DNA from: Candidatus Defluviilinea proxima
GTDB lineage: Bacteria > Chloroflexota > Anaerolineae > Anaerolineales > Villigracilaceae
Direction of reading: 5' to 3'
DNA length: 64,000 nt
Assembly: GCA_016721115.1 (NCBI GenBank)
Contig: JADKIW010000001.1
Span: 1-64,000 of the forward strand
Positions 9,698-17,964 of the stretch are shown here, in pieces (within the stretch, counting starts at the first letter, position 1; each line of letters opens with the position of its first letter). The position numbers and the translations under genes are program-made. The notes under the pieces were generated by a model. That model was not told the origin of the DNA. It saw only the letters and a list, made by a program, of their open reading frames with translations, and did not search any database.

Positions 9698-11188
9698 ATG
9701 GCAGAAACAACTTGGGGCTTACGATTTAATGAAAATCCGAATTACCAGCGCATCGATAAAGGACAAAAGCCAGAAGGGTGTCCAGAGTGGCTTGAGTCGA
9801 ATCAGTTCCAGACATGGCAAAAGCAGGGGTTGGTCATCTGGAATAACACCGACAGAAAAATAGAGTCATTACATGGAACCGAGGCACTGGAATTATTAAA
9901 TGCACTGGTATCACAAGATGCCTGGAAATCCAGTGGCGTCTCCATCACCCGTTTGGTTCATCGAATCGAACTAAATCTGCCATCCCGCAAGAAACGAAAG
10001 AAAGGTGAGCCAGAGCCTGCAGTTGAAAAGCCGAAGGGCGAGGATGTTTATGAAGAAATCATGCATTTACCACCGGAAGCCGGCTACGAATTAATCGAAC
10101 TGCTGGAGTCAAAAAAGCAAATTATCACCCAAATGGCAGAGCAGGAAAAGAAGCGTGCTCAAGAGGCACGAAGACAAGCGTGGGACATCTTATTTGAGCT
10201 CTCTCATAAGCATGAGATGAAGGAATTTGATTTCAAAACCAGGTCTTTTGAGTGGCAAAGGGATGACGACACTCGCATGACTTGTCGTTATCAGGCTGCC
10301 GAAGGAAGGATTTGGCTAGCAGAAGATAAACTCTTCTGGAATACCTGCGTCAAACGAGAAGGTCATGTTGGAAACTCGCACCACTTTATCAAGTTCGCTG
10401 AAGCAGTTGATTGGGTGGAAAAGGAGATCGTTAATCTGGCAAATGAGCCAGATGTGAAGAAAGAAGTGGGCATACTAAGTGAAGATGAAATCAAAACAAA
10501 CCGCCTGCGCTTAAAAACGAAACTCATAAATGGACCCTATTGGATCGATGCTGCCCGGATGGAGCCACAACGGATTACCTACAAAGTCTTAATCGATCTG
10601 GAGGCTAAACCTATTTCCTATAAAAGTTTTGAGACAATTTGCGGCGACACCCATAAATTTCCTGATCGCTATCCAACTCCAGGAAAACTTGCGAATGATA
10701 TTCACCTTGATGCTGGTCATTTCCAAATTAGCCAAATGCTTGGAGACAATTCCGAACACTTTCGGTTTGTTTCACTCACAACTTATTACCAAGAAACATC
10801 AGCGGCAGAGCAAGCGCAGCAGGTATGGAATCAAAGCCGGATATTGCAACTGTTCAAAACAGGAGAAATTGTTCGAGGACGGTTTGGATATCAGGAAGTC
10901 GAAACAGGATACATTACCTTGCTGGGAGCATGTGGACAGACTGACCATGTATGGCATGAGGAAGAAAACCGGAGTGAATTTATGGAAAGCAAAGCTCTGC
11001 GAGAATCTCTGAGTTTTGCTTTGGACGTTAATGATTATCGTGATTTTCTAGGGTTATCCCCCGAATTGATAAGCGACGAAAGACTATTGGAATCCATGCA
11101 CAAAACCAGGAGTGACTCAAAGTTTATTCCGGATGAGGCAAGAAGAGAAAGCTTGGTATGGCTTGCACAGCACAAACCGCTGGATTAA
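9698..11188 (+). CDS. Unrecognised 496-aa protein next to serine recombinase
   Basis: The start ATG is preceded by ATGAGG at a good spacing. The product is soluble and charged, with no signal peptide or membrane span. A basic patch (RKKRKK) lies near residue 98. It is followed by an acidic stretch and a helical region rich in Glu, Lys and Gln (EQEKKRAQEARRQAW) that could be a short coiled coil. The C-terminal half contains several Trp and aromatic residues and a DVNDYRDFLGLSPELISDERLL segment. I do not recognise any family. It lies convergent to the large serine recombinase, with terminator hairpins between, and may be cargo of the mobile segment. It could equally be a resident gene beside an insertion point. 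Confidence 0.6.
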   Translation: MAETTWGLRFNENPNYQRIDKGQKPEGCPEWLESNQFQTWQKQGLVIWNNTDRKIESLHGTEALELLNALVSQDAWKSSGVSITRLVHRIELNLPSRKKRKKGEPEPAVEKPKGEDVYEEIMHLPPEAGYELIELLESKKQIITQMAEQEKKRAQEARRQAWDILFELSHKHEMKEFDFKTRSFEWQRDDDTRMTCRYQAAEGRIWLAEDKLFWNTCVKREGHVGNSHHFIKFAEAVDWVEKEIVNLANEPDVKKEVGILSEDEIKTNRLRLKTKLINGPYWIDAARMEPQRITYKVLIDLEAKPISYKSFETICGDTHKFPDRYPTPGKLANDIHLDAGHFQISQMLGDNSEHFRFVSLTTYYQETSAAEQAQQVWNQSRILQLFKTGEIVRGRFGYQEVETGYITLLGACGQTDHVWHEEENRSEFMESKALRESLSFALDVNDYRDFLGLSPELISDERLLESMHKTRSDSKFIPDEARRESLVWLAQHKPLD

Positions 11189-11307
11189 GTACATCCCGTC
11201 AACAAGGAAGCAGTCACTACCCTGCCTACAACGACTCCTTCCTTGACGACAGGGTAGCGACACCAGGGCATCAATCCTACTAAAATTGGATCAGTTGAAG
11301 TCAAAAC

Positions 11308-11384
11308 TGCCAATTTTCCGCCTCACAACCGCAATCGGATCTGTCCGGCGGGGTACATATCTGGTATACGGGTATAAGTTTCGT
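11308..11384 (+). repeat. Partial island repeat, copy 1 (right-hand core only)
   Basis: About 77 bp beginning TGCCAATTTTCCGCC and ending ACGGGTATAAGTTTCG closely match 39891-39966. They are more distantly similar to 13466-13540. The sequence to the left does not match the left flanks of the other two copies. The position downstream of the serine recombinase makes it a candidate attachment-site relic. Confidence 0.75.
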
Positions 11385-11516
11385 CCTACTTCACTACATA
11401 CCACAGCCTGACCCCCATATACGGGATGAAACTTCAAAAACAAGATTAAATTTCTCTATATTGCGGAATACTTGTTTACGGGTATTCGATTTCTACCTCA
11501 TAAACTATCATACCCC

Positions 11517-11544
11517 GCTCCCCGGTTTTTCATAGTCGGGGAGC
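11517..11544. terminator. Short hairpin
   Basis: GCTCCCCG at 11517-11524 pairs with CGGGGAGC at 11537-11544 around a T-rich loop. It precedes the larger terminator and parallels the hairpin that follows the repeat at 40011-40038. Confidence 0.45.
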
Positions 11545-11551
11545 CAGTCTT

Positions 11552-11595
11552 AATAACAACAAGGCGACTCGATTTTGAGTCGCCTTGTTGTTATT
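11552..11595. terminator. Strong bidirectional terminator between convergent genes
   Basis: A perfect 19-bp stem (AATAACAACAAGGCGACTC at 11552-11570 with its complement at 11577-11595) has a 6-nt loop. A/T-rich ends on both sides give U-runs in either direction. It lies between the convergent 496-aa gene and the serine recombinase gene. Confidence 0.85.
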
Positions 11596-11622
11596 TTCTG
11601 AATTAGCTTATTGAGGGCAAGA

Positions 11623-13179
11623 TCAATTTGTGCGGGTCGTAAAGTCTGAACGAAACTTTATATGTACCTGTCGGTTTTGATCAACTCGTGCTTCCTTCAA
11701 AACTGTGTCCAAGATTCGCTTCTTCAACATAAACACCTGATGTCTCTCCTCCTGGGCTTGAGGATCGGCATGAATCAGCTCAACCATCTCTGACTGCAAT
11801 TCGGCTACATATTTCTTTATCTGTTCTTCCAAGTCAAGTTTTGTAAAATCGTCCTTCGTTCGCTCAATGGTTGTCAGCCTACGTTGCACTCCTCGTTCCT
11901 TCTCATACAGTGCGTTCATCTGGGGAGTGAGCTCTTCATCAGGCATTCGTTCTTTGCAAGCTTTGGTGATGAATTCCTGACGTTCATCGTTTAGCCTTTT
12001 GAGTTCTTTATGCAGACGTATTTCCTCTCGCTGCATTTGTTCGTAGTCTTTCTGCAATCGGGAAACTTTAGCCTCCGCTTCAGCCAGAAGGTAAGCTGGG
12101 TTGGTAATAAATTCGCTTACCTTCTCCCAGATTTGGGCTTCGGCTTGTTTGGCGCTAATCGACTTGGGGCAATCTGAGGTTCGTAACTCCTTATGCGACT
12201 GCGGGCAGAAATAGGTCCCGATGGGAGTCTTGCGCTCGATCCACTCCCCATTTCGGCTGCGACGGTGAGTTGCTGTTTTTGCTTGCCAGGTCAGGTTACA
12301 TGAGCACTTTAGATGTCCGGAAAGCAGATAGTCATGGCGGATTTGTTGGGGGGAATTGGTTTTATTCCTTTCGCGTTGCGCCTTGAACAACTCATAGGTA
12401 GGGATATCGATAATAGGCTCCACCGGGATTTGAAAAGTTTCACCACCACGCGATTGTTCCTTGTAGCCATAGGCATACTCTTTCGCAGATTCAAAAATCC
12501 CCTGGATGCTGGAGCGAGCCCAGTGGATATGCCTCGGTGTGCTGCTCCCCTTCTGTGGAGCGTTGCCGGCAATCAGTCTTTCACGGATCTGTGACAGTGA
12601 AACACCCTTGTTGTACCATTCAAAGATTTTCCTGACCCAGTCTGCTTCTTCATCAACAACATGGATCTTGTCACCGATACGAATATACCCGTAGCGGTCT
12701 TGCCCTGTGTTTGCTTTGCCCGCTTTCAGTCGTGCTTTGACCCCCATTCCCAATCGCTCTTTCATTCCGTCCAATTCCATCTGGGCTGCCCAGGCACGGA
12801 CAGGAGCGATCTTGGAATCGAAATTTTCTTTTGCCAACAGAATTTCGATCTTATAGTCCTGGACTGTTTCCAAAACCGTCAACATGGAACGCAATCCTCG
12901 GTACAGTCTGTCCTCTCGCCAGCCGAGAATGACATCGAACTCATCTCTGGCAGCGTCTTCGAGCATGGCTAACAGACCGGGACGGTCTGAACGACTGCCC
13001 GATGGCTCGACCATTTTGTTGCCCACGCGATATTTTTCCACGTCGCGATAAACACGAATCACTTGCAATCCTTTTTCCTGAGCCAGATGCAAGCAATCTG
13101 CTTCCTGTTCAATTGGGCTGGAATTTGCCCCTTGTGTTTCTGAAGAGGTACGGATGTAAATCACCGCTCTGCATGTCAT
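11623..13179 (-). CDS. Large serine recombinase
   Basis: I start it at ATG 13179, which follows TTGAGGAC; the frame stays open to 13290 but that leader is hydrophobic and lacks a ribosome-binding site. The 518-aa product has an N-terminal resolvase domain with the catalytic pattern YIRTS (Ser12), EQEADCL and the Arg-rich LGWREDRLYRG. A recombinase domain follows (YGYIRIGDKIHVVDEEADWVRKIFEWY region), then a zinc-ribbon-like segment with Cys residues (LKCSCNLTW, YFCPQSH, SDCPKSI) and a coiled coil (LQKDYEQMQREEIRLHKELK). This is the order seen in phiC31/TP901-type integrases. Such enzymes integrate and, with a directionality factor, excise DNA between att sites. It sits just outside the first full copy of the repeat that bounds the denitrification island, so it is the likely mover of that island or a remnant of it. 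Confidence 0.9.
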   Translation of the reverse strand: MTCRAVIYIRTSSETQGANSSPIEQEADCLHLAQEKGLQVIRVYRDVEKYRVGNKMVEPSGSRSDRPGLLAMLEDAARDEFDVILGWREDRLYRGLRSMLTVLETVQDYKIEILLAKENFDSKIAPVRAWAAQMELDGMKERLGMGVKARLKAGKANTGQDRYGYIRIGDKIHVVDEEADWVRKIFEWYNKGVSLSQIRERLIAGNAPQKGSSTPRHIHWARSSIQGIFESAKEYAYGYKEQSRGGETFQIPVEPIIDIPTYELFKAQRERNKTNSPQQIRHDYLLSGHLKCSCNLTWQAKTATHRRSRNGEWIERKTPIGTYFCPQSHKELRTSDCPKSISAKQAEAQIWEKVSEFITNPAYLLAEAEAKVSRLQKDYEQMQREEIRLHKELKRLNDERQEFITKACKERMPDEELTPQMNALYEKERGVQRRLTTIERTKDDFTKLDLEEQIKKYVAELQSEMVELIHADPQAQEERHQVFMLKKRILDTVLKEARVDQNRQVHIKFRSDFTTRTN

Positions 13180-13290
13180 TTGGATGTCCTCAATAATGAA
13201 AATATTTAAACCTGCCGGTTCAAATATACCGAAGAAAATGAAAGGGTAGGACCTAAGTGTCGCTAAGAAATCAGTCAGCATCGCTGCCAT

Positions 13291-13540
13291 GTATCCCTGC
13301 CCTCAAGGGTTCATATCCCCTATTTGATCAATTACACCCTAACTTAGATAGTAGGTACTTATTTTAGACTTCTTCTATCGACACAACGGAAAGACCTGTT
13401 AGCCACAGCAACTAAAATTTAGCAATTGCAGAGCCTGTTATGTGGCCGAAATAGGACAGGTGCCGTTGCCAATTTTCACCTCATAACTGCAATCAGATCT
13501 GTCCGGCGCGGCATATATCATGAATACGGGTAAATTTCGA
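13291..13540 (+). repeat. Island-flanking direct repeat, copy 2 (left boundary)
   Basis: About 250 bp, starting GTATCCCTGCCCTCAAGGG and ending ACGGGTAAATTTCG, match 39700-39967 in the same orientation. The middle block (from CTTCTATCGACACAACGG through CAGAGCCTGTTATG) is nearly identical. The first part differs by a short segment: copy 3 has an extra hairpin arm. The last 75 bp are more diverged than in the other copies. It lies directly upstream of the serine recombinase gene. No coding frame is seen between 13180 and 13671. Confidence 0.85.
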
Positions 13541-13590
13541 CCCGCAAACGTAGGCGGCACGTAGGCGGCAAAAGCGACTATTTGTTGATA

Positions 13591-13629
13591 AAAGCGCCAC
13601 TTGTGAGATCGTCTCACAAGTGGCGCTTT
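13591..13629. terminator. Perfect 18-bp hairpin at island edge
   Basis: AAAGCGCCACTTGTGAGA at 13591-13608 pairs fully with 13612-13629 around TCG, and CTTTTAT follows. It looks like a strong terminator insulating the island from the repeat side. Confidence 0.8.
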
Positions 13630-13671
13630 CTTTTATAATAATGAAACCATGAAACCAAACCGCTTCCCGAT

Positions 13672-13848
13672 CCCGTTCCTCTTTCACTTGGGTTTGTTGC
13701 ACGCATCGTTGGCATTGCGGTGATTGCTGATTACGCAAACTTACACACCCTTCGCATGTGGGGTGGACTGTTGAACGAAGTTGCAATCTTACTGTTTATT
13801 GGGATGACAGTTTATTCTGTTTGCAAGAGTTTGAGAGCAAAGGCATAA
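13672..13848 (+). pseudogene. 3' remnant of an NnrS-like membrane protein gene
   Basis: The frame reads LSLGFVARIVGIAVIADYA and then LRMWGGLLNEVAILLF, followed by a C-terminal basic tail and TAA at 13846-13848. This aligns with the last 50 or so residues of the 354-aa protein encoded at 16502-17566 (HLSLVTRIVGD and RKWGGVFNETAILLF). No start or N-terminal part exists; the homology begins about 40 bp after the hairpin at 13591-13629. It is therefore the cut-off end of a second, diverged copy, truncated at the island boundary. It overlaps no other gene and ends 2 bp before the Crp/Fnr gene. Confidence 0.75.
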
Positions 13849-13850
13849 TT

Positions 13851-14525
13851 ATGCAAACCGATATTCTTCTCAAGCGATTGCAAACCTTTGAATTCCTGCG
13901 TGGACTCGATCACGAGACTCTTACCACTCTGTCAAAGAGTGCCGTCTGGAAAGTGTTCCCTCCTGATGCAGTAGTGTTCTGGGAAGGGGATACGGAAACT
14001 AATTTATATTACATGCAATATGGCTCGTTGAAAGTATTGAAGACTTCGCCAGAAGGTCGAGAACAGGTCTTGCGTTTCCTAGATGCGGGTGAAATATTTA
14101 ATGAAATCGGCGTGTTCGCCAAGCGTGCAAATCCCGCCACTGCGATTGCGCTGGAGGAATCGGGGATCTGGTTACTGCCGCGTCAGGCATTGGAAGATGT
14201 TTTATTGGCACATCCACGCACAGCGTTACAGATCATGGAAAGCATGGCGGATCGCTTCATCAGCCTTGTGGCGTTGACAGTGGATTTGTCCCTACGAACC
14301 GTGGAAGCACGGTTCGCAAAACTTTTGCTTGAACAAGCCGAAGGGGATGTGATCGAACGCCGGCGCTGGACAACGCAAACAGAAATGGCGTCGCACCTCG
14401 GCACTGTACCAGATGTATTGAGTCGCGTCATCCGCGAATTGACGAAGGTGGGAATCATTGAAATGGATAAACAGCACATCCGTATTTTGAATCGTGAGGA
14501 ATTAACGAAGCGGGCAATGATGTAA
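13851..14525 (+). CDS. Crp/Fnr-family transcription regulator (first copy)
   Basis: A 224-aa regulator: an N-terminal cyclic-nucleotide-binding-like beta barrel (VFWEGDTETNLYYMQYGSLK), a dimerisation helix near residue 140 and a C-terminal winged helix (TTQTEMASHLGTVPDVLSRVIREL). There are no Cys residues, so it cannot carry an FNR-type [4Fe-4S] cluster. A heme- or NO-sensing DNR-like role, or another ligand, is possible. I chose ATG 13851 because the domain begins there; the frame upstream belongs to the membrane-protein remnant. It is the first gene inside the island and lies convergent to the SCO1-cytochrome c gene. Confidence 0.85.
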   Translation: MQTDILLKRLQTFEFLRGLDHETLTTLSKSAVWKVFPPDAVVFWEGDTETNLYYMQYGSLKVLKTSPEGREQVLRFLDAGEIFNEIGVFAKRANPATAIALEESGIWLLPRQALEDVLLAHPRTALQIMESMADRFISLVALTVDLSLRTVEARFAKLLLEQAEGDVIERRRWTTQTEMASHLGTVPDVLSRVIRELTKVGIIEMDKQHIRILNREELTKRAMM

Positions 14526-14550
14526 GTAAATCCCGCTCGATTTCATCATT

Positions 14551-15594
14551 TTATGGAATTGCTGTGCCAGTTTCGATGAGGGTTGGAGTCGCCTGCGGAG
14601 TGAGGGTCATGAATCCGTGTTGATAATTCAGTTGATTAATATCCCATTTCGTTTTCATATAGGTGAGAATAAAGCTAATCTCCCAATCTGCCAGCCTGTT
14701 CTTGAACGCAGGCATGAAAATGGGTTTATCCAGGTTACGACCTTCTTTTATAATTTTCATGAGGTCTTGCTCGGAATATTGCCAGGCTTTTCCGCCACCA
14801 TCAAGCGGCGGTGGGAGATGTGAACCATCTGCCAAATTTGTCTGCCATGCGGGGTTGCCAGCCAGATCCGCCCCATGACATTGGGCACAGTGATGTTGAT
14901 ACAGCCATTCGCCACCTTGAACATGCGCAGGGGCAAGAGTCACAGCGCAGATCACTGGCGTATAAGTTGCCCCCGCCAAAATTTGCGCGCTGATCGGCAT
15001 ACCGTTCTTGAGCAAGTAACGCAAATCTGCGCTCATCTCAGAAGGCGGAGTGCCATGTTGCCAGTTCATGATTACATAACCGCTGCGGTCAATCACTGTG
15101 ATGAAACCCGAATGGTCTACGGAATAGTTATCTTTTGATTCAGAATTTATTTTATAGTAGATATTAAAGGCGCTGGTGATCAGATCAATTTCTTCGCGGG
15201 TTCCTGTTGCCCCAATGAAACTTGGAGCAAATAACTGCACATACTGACCAAGTTTTTCGGGTGTATCGCGGTTTGGATCAACAGAGACAAATATCACCTG
15301 TACCTGTGCGGCTTCTTCAGGAGATAAATTACCCAATGTCAGTTTTAGGTTTGCCAATGAAGTGGGGCAGACATCGGGGCAGGATGTGTATCCAAAATAC
15401 AACAGGGTTATCTTGCCGCGATGATCACTGAGGCGAACAGGTCCCGAATCTGCACGCAAAACGATCTCAGCCGCCAGTTTGGGGTCCTGCAATACCGAAC
15501 CATGGAATTGATATTGCGTAGAGTATTGAAAGCCCCAAATGCCCAGGATGGCTAACAAGAAAACGATAATCAGGATGACGAAGACTTTTTTCAT
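14551..15594 (-). CDS. SCO1/SenC protein fused to cytochrome c
   Basis: A 347-aa membrane-anchored extracytoplasmic protein. An N-terminal signal anchor (residues about 3-22) is followed by a thioredoxin-like SCO domain with the copper ligands C72 and C76 (TSCPDVCP) and H161 (SVDHSG). A cytochrome c domain carries C236-x2-C239-H240. SCO proteins deliver copper to cytochrome oxidases and have been linked to copper enzymes such as nitrite and N2O reductases; here NirK is the obvious copper client in the same island. The heme domain may supply electrons for copper or disulfide reduction. A palindromic operator with a -10 box lies upstream (15624-15665), suggesting control with nirK. The linker at residues 200-228 is hydrophobic and unusual. 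Confidence 0.85.
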   Translation of the reverse strand: MKKVFVILIIVFLLAILGIWGFQYSTQYQFHGSVLQDPKLAAEIVLRADSGPVRLSDHRGKITLLYFGYTSCPDVCPTSLANLKLTLGNLSPEEAAQVQVIFVSVDPNRDTPEKLGQYVQLFAPSFIGATGTREEIDLITSAFNIYYKINSESKDNYSVDHSGFITVIDRSGYVIMNWQHGTPPSEMSADLRYLLKNGMPISAQILAGATYTPVICAVTLAPAHVQGGEWLYQHHCAQCHGADLAGNPAWQTNLADGSHLPPPLDGGGKAWQYSEQDLMKIIKEGRNLDKPIFMPAFKNRLADWEISFILTYMKTKWDINQLNYQHGFMTLTPQATPTLIETGTAIP

Positions 15595-15623
15595 TGGATT
15601 CCCTTTCGATTCCGATAATGCCT

Positions 15624-15665
15624 ACTATACCGAAAAAGCCAAACTCCGTCTTTGTTCCATCGCAA
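15624..15665 (-). promoter_or_regulatory. DNR/NnrR-like operator and -10 box for the SCO1-cytochrome c gene
   Basis: TTGTT-CCAT-CGCAA at 15652-15665 fits the pattern TTGNN-N4-NNCAA. On the minus strand TATAGT lies at 15629-15624, which puts the operator centre about 41 bp upstream of a predicted start near 15617. This is the class II activator position of Crp/Fnr proteins. Confidence 0.6.
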
Positions 15666-15739
15666 AGATGACAGGATCAAAATAGCCTGGAACATTACCA
15701 GCTTATGAATACTCATACTTCTCGGAGTAAAATAGAAAT

Positions 15740-16438
15740 ATGAGTATTACAACAAAAGAGATAAAACAAGTCGTTGTTTTTCAAAGCGCAACAGAAAATG
15801 AGTTGCAACTCATTCTGAAAAACAGCATTATTCGCTCAATTGAAGAAAATGAATTCTTCTTCATTCAAGGCGAAGCCGCGCAATATTTGTACATACTCAC
15901 CAGCGGACAGATCAAGCTGATGCAATCCAATCCCAATGGACAGCAGGTCAATCTGCGGACAATCCACCCGTGGCAAATGTTTGGCGCGCTGGGCGCTGTC
16001 CGCGCGGAAGCCACCTACCCCGCCACCGCACAGGCATTGGAAGATAGTTCCGCGCTTGCCATCGAAAGCGGATTCCTGCGCAAAATGCTGGAGACAAGTC
16101 CGCACATTTCGTTTGACATGATGACCCTGATGACCTCCTACATTCAGGAAATGCAGGCGCGATACCGCGAACTCGCAACGGAGCGGGTTGAGCAAAGAGT
16201 GGCTAACGCGCTGATTCGCCTGGCTGGGCAATCAGGCATCAGGTCAGAAAAAGATGCGGGGATCGTTCTATCGTTCTCAAGGCAGGATGTGGCAGAGATG
16301 ACTGGCACAACGCTTTACACAGTCAGCCGCCTGTTCAGCGAATGGGAGCGGCAACAAATCATCGAAACAGGCAGGGAAAAGATCAAGATCATCAAGCCGC
16401 ATGATCTGGTACGCATTGCAGACGGCTTGGAAAAATAG
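15740..16438 (+). CDS. Crp/Fnr-family regulator, DNR/NnrR-like
   Basis: A 232-aa protein with a cyclic-nucleotide-binding-like barrel (residues about 20-115), a long dimerisation helix and a winged helix. The HTH reads FSRQDVAEMTGTTLYTVSRL, typical of the denitrification regulators DNR/NnrR and their relatives. It has no Cys residues, so a [4Fe-4S] sensor is excluded; DNR proteins sense NO through heme. It is divergent from the SCO1-cytochrome c gene and lies just before the NnrS-like operon. It is the best candidate for binding the four TTGNN-N4-NNCAA palindromes in the island. The assignment to NO sensing is inference. Confidence 0.85.
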   Translation: MSITTKEIKQVVVFQSATENELQLILKNSIIRSIEENEFFFIQGEAAQYLYILTSGQIKLMQSNPNGQQVNLRTIHPWQMFGALGAVRAEATYPATAQALEDSSALAIESGFLRKMLETSPHISFDMMTLMTSYIQEMQARYRELATERVEQRVANALIRLAGQSGIRSEKDAGIVLSFSRQDVAEMTGTTLYTVSRLFSEWERQQIIETGREKIKIIKPHDLVRIADGLEK

Positions 16439-16454
16439 TCATCACAGATCCTGT

Positions 16455-16495
16455 TTGCGTCAGCGCAAAGACAGATGCCGCAGAATCGGTAAAAT
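16455..16495 (+). promoter_or_regulatory. Operator TTGCG-N4-CGCAA and -10 box before the NnrS-like operon
   Basis: TTGCG-TCAG-CGCAA at 16455-16468 is a perfect dyad, followed by TAAAAT at 16490-16495. The predicted start would fall on or next to the ATG at 16502, so the mRNA may be leaderless. No ribosome-binding site is visible before that ATG, which supports this reading. Confidence 0.65.
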
Positions 16496-16501
16496 CAAAA
16501 T

Positions 16502-17566
16502 ATGAAATTACAACTCCGTTTTCTACCCTTTCTTGCATTTGCCATCCTCGCCCTGCTTTTTGCAATGTGGGCGGGCTTATTACGCATGGGCTGGACCCTG
16601 CCTGCATTCGATAATCTTGCCATCGCGCACGGACCATTGATGGTCTCTGGATTCCTCGGCGTGTTGATTCCGCTCGAACGAGCGGTAGCCATCCGCCAAA
16701 AGTGGATGTTCGGCGTGCCGATCATCGCTGGGGTCGGCTGGGTCAGCCTGTTATTTGCGCCGCCTGTCGGCGCGGTCTTGCTCACACTCGGCAGCCTCGG
16801 CACACTGGCGATCCTGGGCGTGATGGTCAAACGCGAGCCGCACATCCACACCATCACCATGGGCGTCGGCGCGCTTGCTTTCGTGGTCGGTAATTTTTTG
16901 TGGATAATGGGATTCCCCATCTTCCAGATCGTTTTCTGGTGGATGACCTTTCTCGTGCTGACGATCGGCGGCGAACGGCTCGAACTCAGCCGAGTGCTGA
17001 AACCAACCCTTGGGCAGATTCGCCTCTTCAGCCTGGTCGCTGCTGCGCTCGTGGCTGGGGCGATCCTCGCCACCTTTGACTTGAATTCTGGCTCACGCCT
17101 CGGCGGCGCTGCTATGCTAGGGCTTGGATTCTGGTTTCTGCGCTACGACCTGGCTTCACGCAACATCCGCCACCCCAACCCGTTGACACGCTACATCGCC
17201 ATCTGTCTCTTCGGCGGGTACTTCTGGCTGGTAATTGCGGGCGGCATGTTTTTGTATCATGGAGCGCTCTACGCGGGTCCGCTCTATGATGCCGCCCTGC
17301 ACGCGGTTTTCGTCGGCTTCGTGTTTGCCATGATCTTCGGTCATGCTCCCATTATCTTCCCCGCCATTCTGGGCGCACAAATCAAGTTTTACCCCGTGTT
17401 CTACGCCCATCTCATTCTCCTGCACCTTTCGCTCGTCACACGCATCGTCGGAGACCTGACCAATCAAATGGAAATTCGCAAATGGGGCGGGGTGTTCAAT
17501 GAAACGGCTATCCTGCTCTTTCTCGCGCTGACGGTTTTTTCCATCGTCAAGGGAGGGAAGGAATAA
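16502..17566 (+). CDS. NnrS-like polytopic membrane protein
   Basis: A 354-aa protein with about ten hydrophobic helices. Helix-borne histidines occur in IAHGPLMVSGFLG, LFLYHGALYAG region, LHAVFVGFVFAMIFGHAP and FYAHLILLHLSL, resembling NnrS, a heme- and copper-containing membrane protein tied to NO stress and denitrification. The resemblance is by pattern only; a heme-copper-oxidase-like relative is the alternative. It overlaps the next gene by one base and has a dedicated operator upstream. A truncated second copy exists at 13672-13848. Confidence 0.65.
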   Translation: MKLQLRFLPFLAFAILALLFAMWAGLLRMGWTLPAFDNLAIAHGPLMVSGFLGVLIPLERAVAIRQKWMFGVPIIAGVGWVSLLFAPPVGAVLLTLGSLGTLAILGVMVKREPHIHTITMGVGALAFVVGNFLWIMGFPIFQIVFWWMTFLVLTIGGERLELSRVLKPTLGQIRLFSLVAAALVAGAILATFDLNSGSRLGGAAMLGLGFWFLRYDLASRNIRHPNPLTRYIAICLFGGYFWLVIAGGMFLYHGALYAGPLYDAALHAVFVGFVFAMIFGHAPIIFPAILGAQIKFYPVFYAHLILLHLSLVTRIVGDLTNQMEIRKWGGVFNETAILLFLALTVFSIVKGGKE

Positions 17567-17964
17567 TGCCCACAATCACTCGCTGGTTTATCAAAGCCGC
17601 ACTCGTCTCCCTCGTTTTGGGTTTGGCGGCGGGAATTTGGCAGCAGGTCGCGAGCACGGCGGGGATGTTTCCCGTCTACCTGCACCTGTTGACATTTGGC
17701 TGGCTAACCCAATTGATCTTTGGCGTTGCCATCTGGATGTTTCCCATGTACAGCAAGGAACATCCGCGCGGACCTGAGTGGCTGGTCTGGAGCGTTTTTG
17801 GCACACTCAATTTGGGGTTGCTTCTGCGAGTCGTCTTCGAACCGCTTCAAAGCCTTTCGCCCACAATATTTGGCGCATGGGCGCTTGTTGCCGCCGCAAT
17901 TCTGCAATGGTATTCGGGCATGGGATTTGCCGCCGCCGTTTGGAAGCGGATTCGGACGAAGTAA
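17566..17964 (+). CDS. Small heme-copper-oxidase-like membrane protein (first of a tandem pair)
   Basis: A 132-aa protein with four predicted membrane helices. The segment VYLHLLTFGWLTQLIFGVAIWMFP resembles the histidine-containing helix pair of NnrS and of heme-copper oxidase subunit I, but the protein is far too short to be a full oxidase or NO reductase. It starts on the last base of the upstream stop codon and ends directly before the next gene, so the three are co-translated. It is similar to the 140-aa protein that follows (same HLLTFGWLTQL-type motif), a tandem duplication. Function unknown; a heme-binding accessory role in NO handling is plausible. Confidence 0.65.
   Translation: MPTITRWFIKAALVSLVLGLAAGIWQQVASTAGMFPVYLHLLTFGWLTQLIFGVAIWMFPMYSKEHPRGPEWLVWSVFGTLNLGLLLRVVFEPLQSLSPTIFGAWALVAAAILQWYSGMGFAAAVWKRIRTK

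Larger units (their letters stand above)
11189..11622. other. 434-bp intergenic region with repeat core and hairpins
   Basis: It holds one partial copy of the island repeat (11308-11384) and further short variants of the motif TACGGG(T/A)T near 11368, 11417 and 11477. Two hairpins separate the convergent genes on either side. No gene is seen. Such motif clustering beside a large serine recombinase suggests attachment or binding sites. Confidence 0.5.

Noticed and set aside
11300..11400. Repeat core as an integron attC site
   Set aside because: No tyrosine integron integrase or cassette array is present; the neighbouring recombinase is a serine enzyme and the repeat lacks attC-like paired boxes.
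13180..13290. N-terminal extension of the serine recombinase to 13290
   Set aside because: The extension is hydrophobic and has no ribosome-binding site, whereas ATG 13179 has one and begins right at the resolvase fold.
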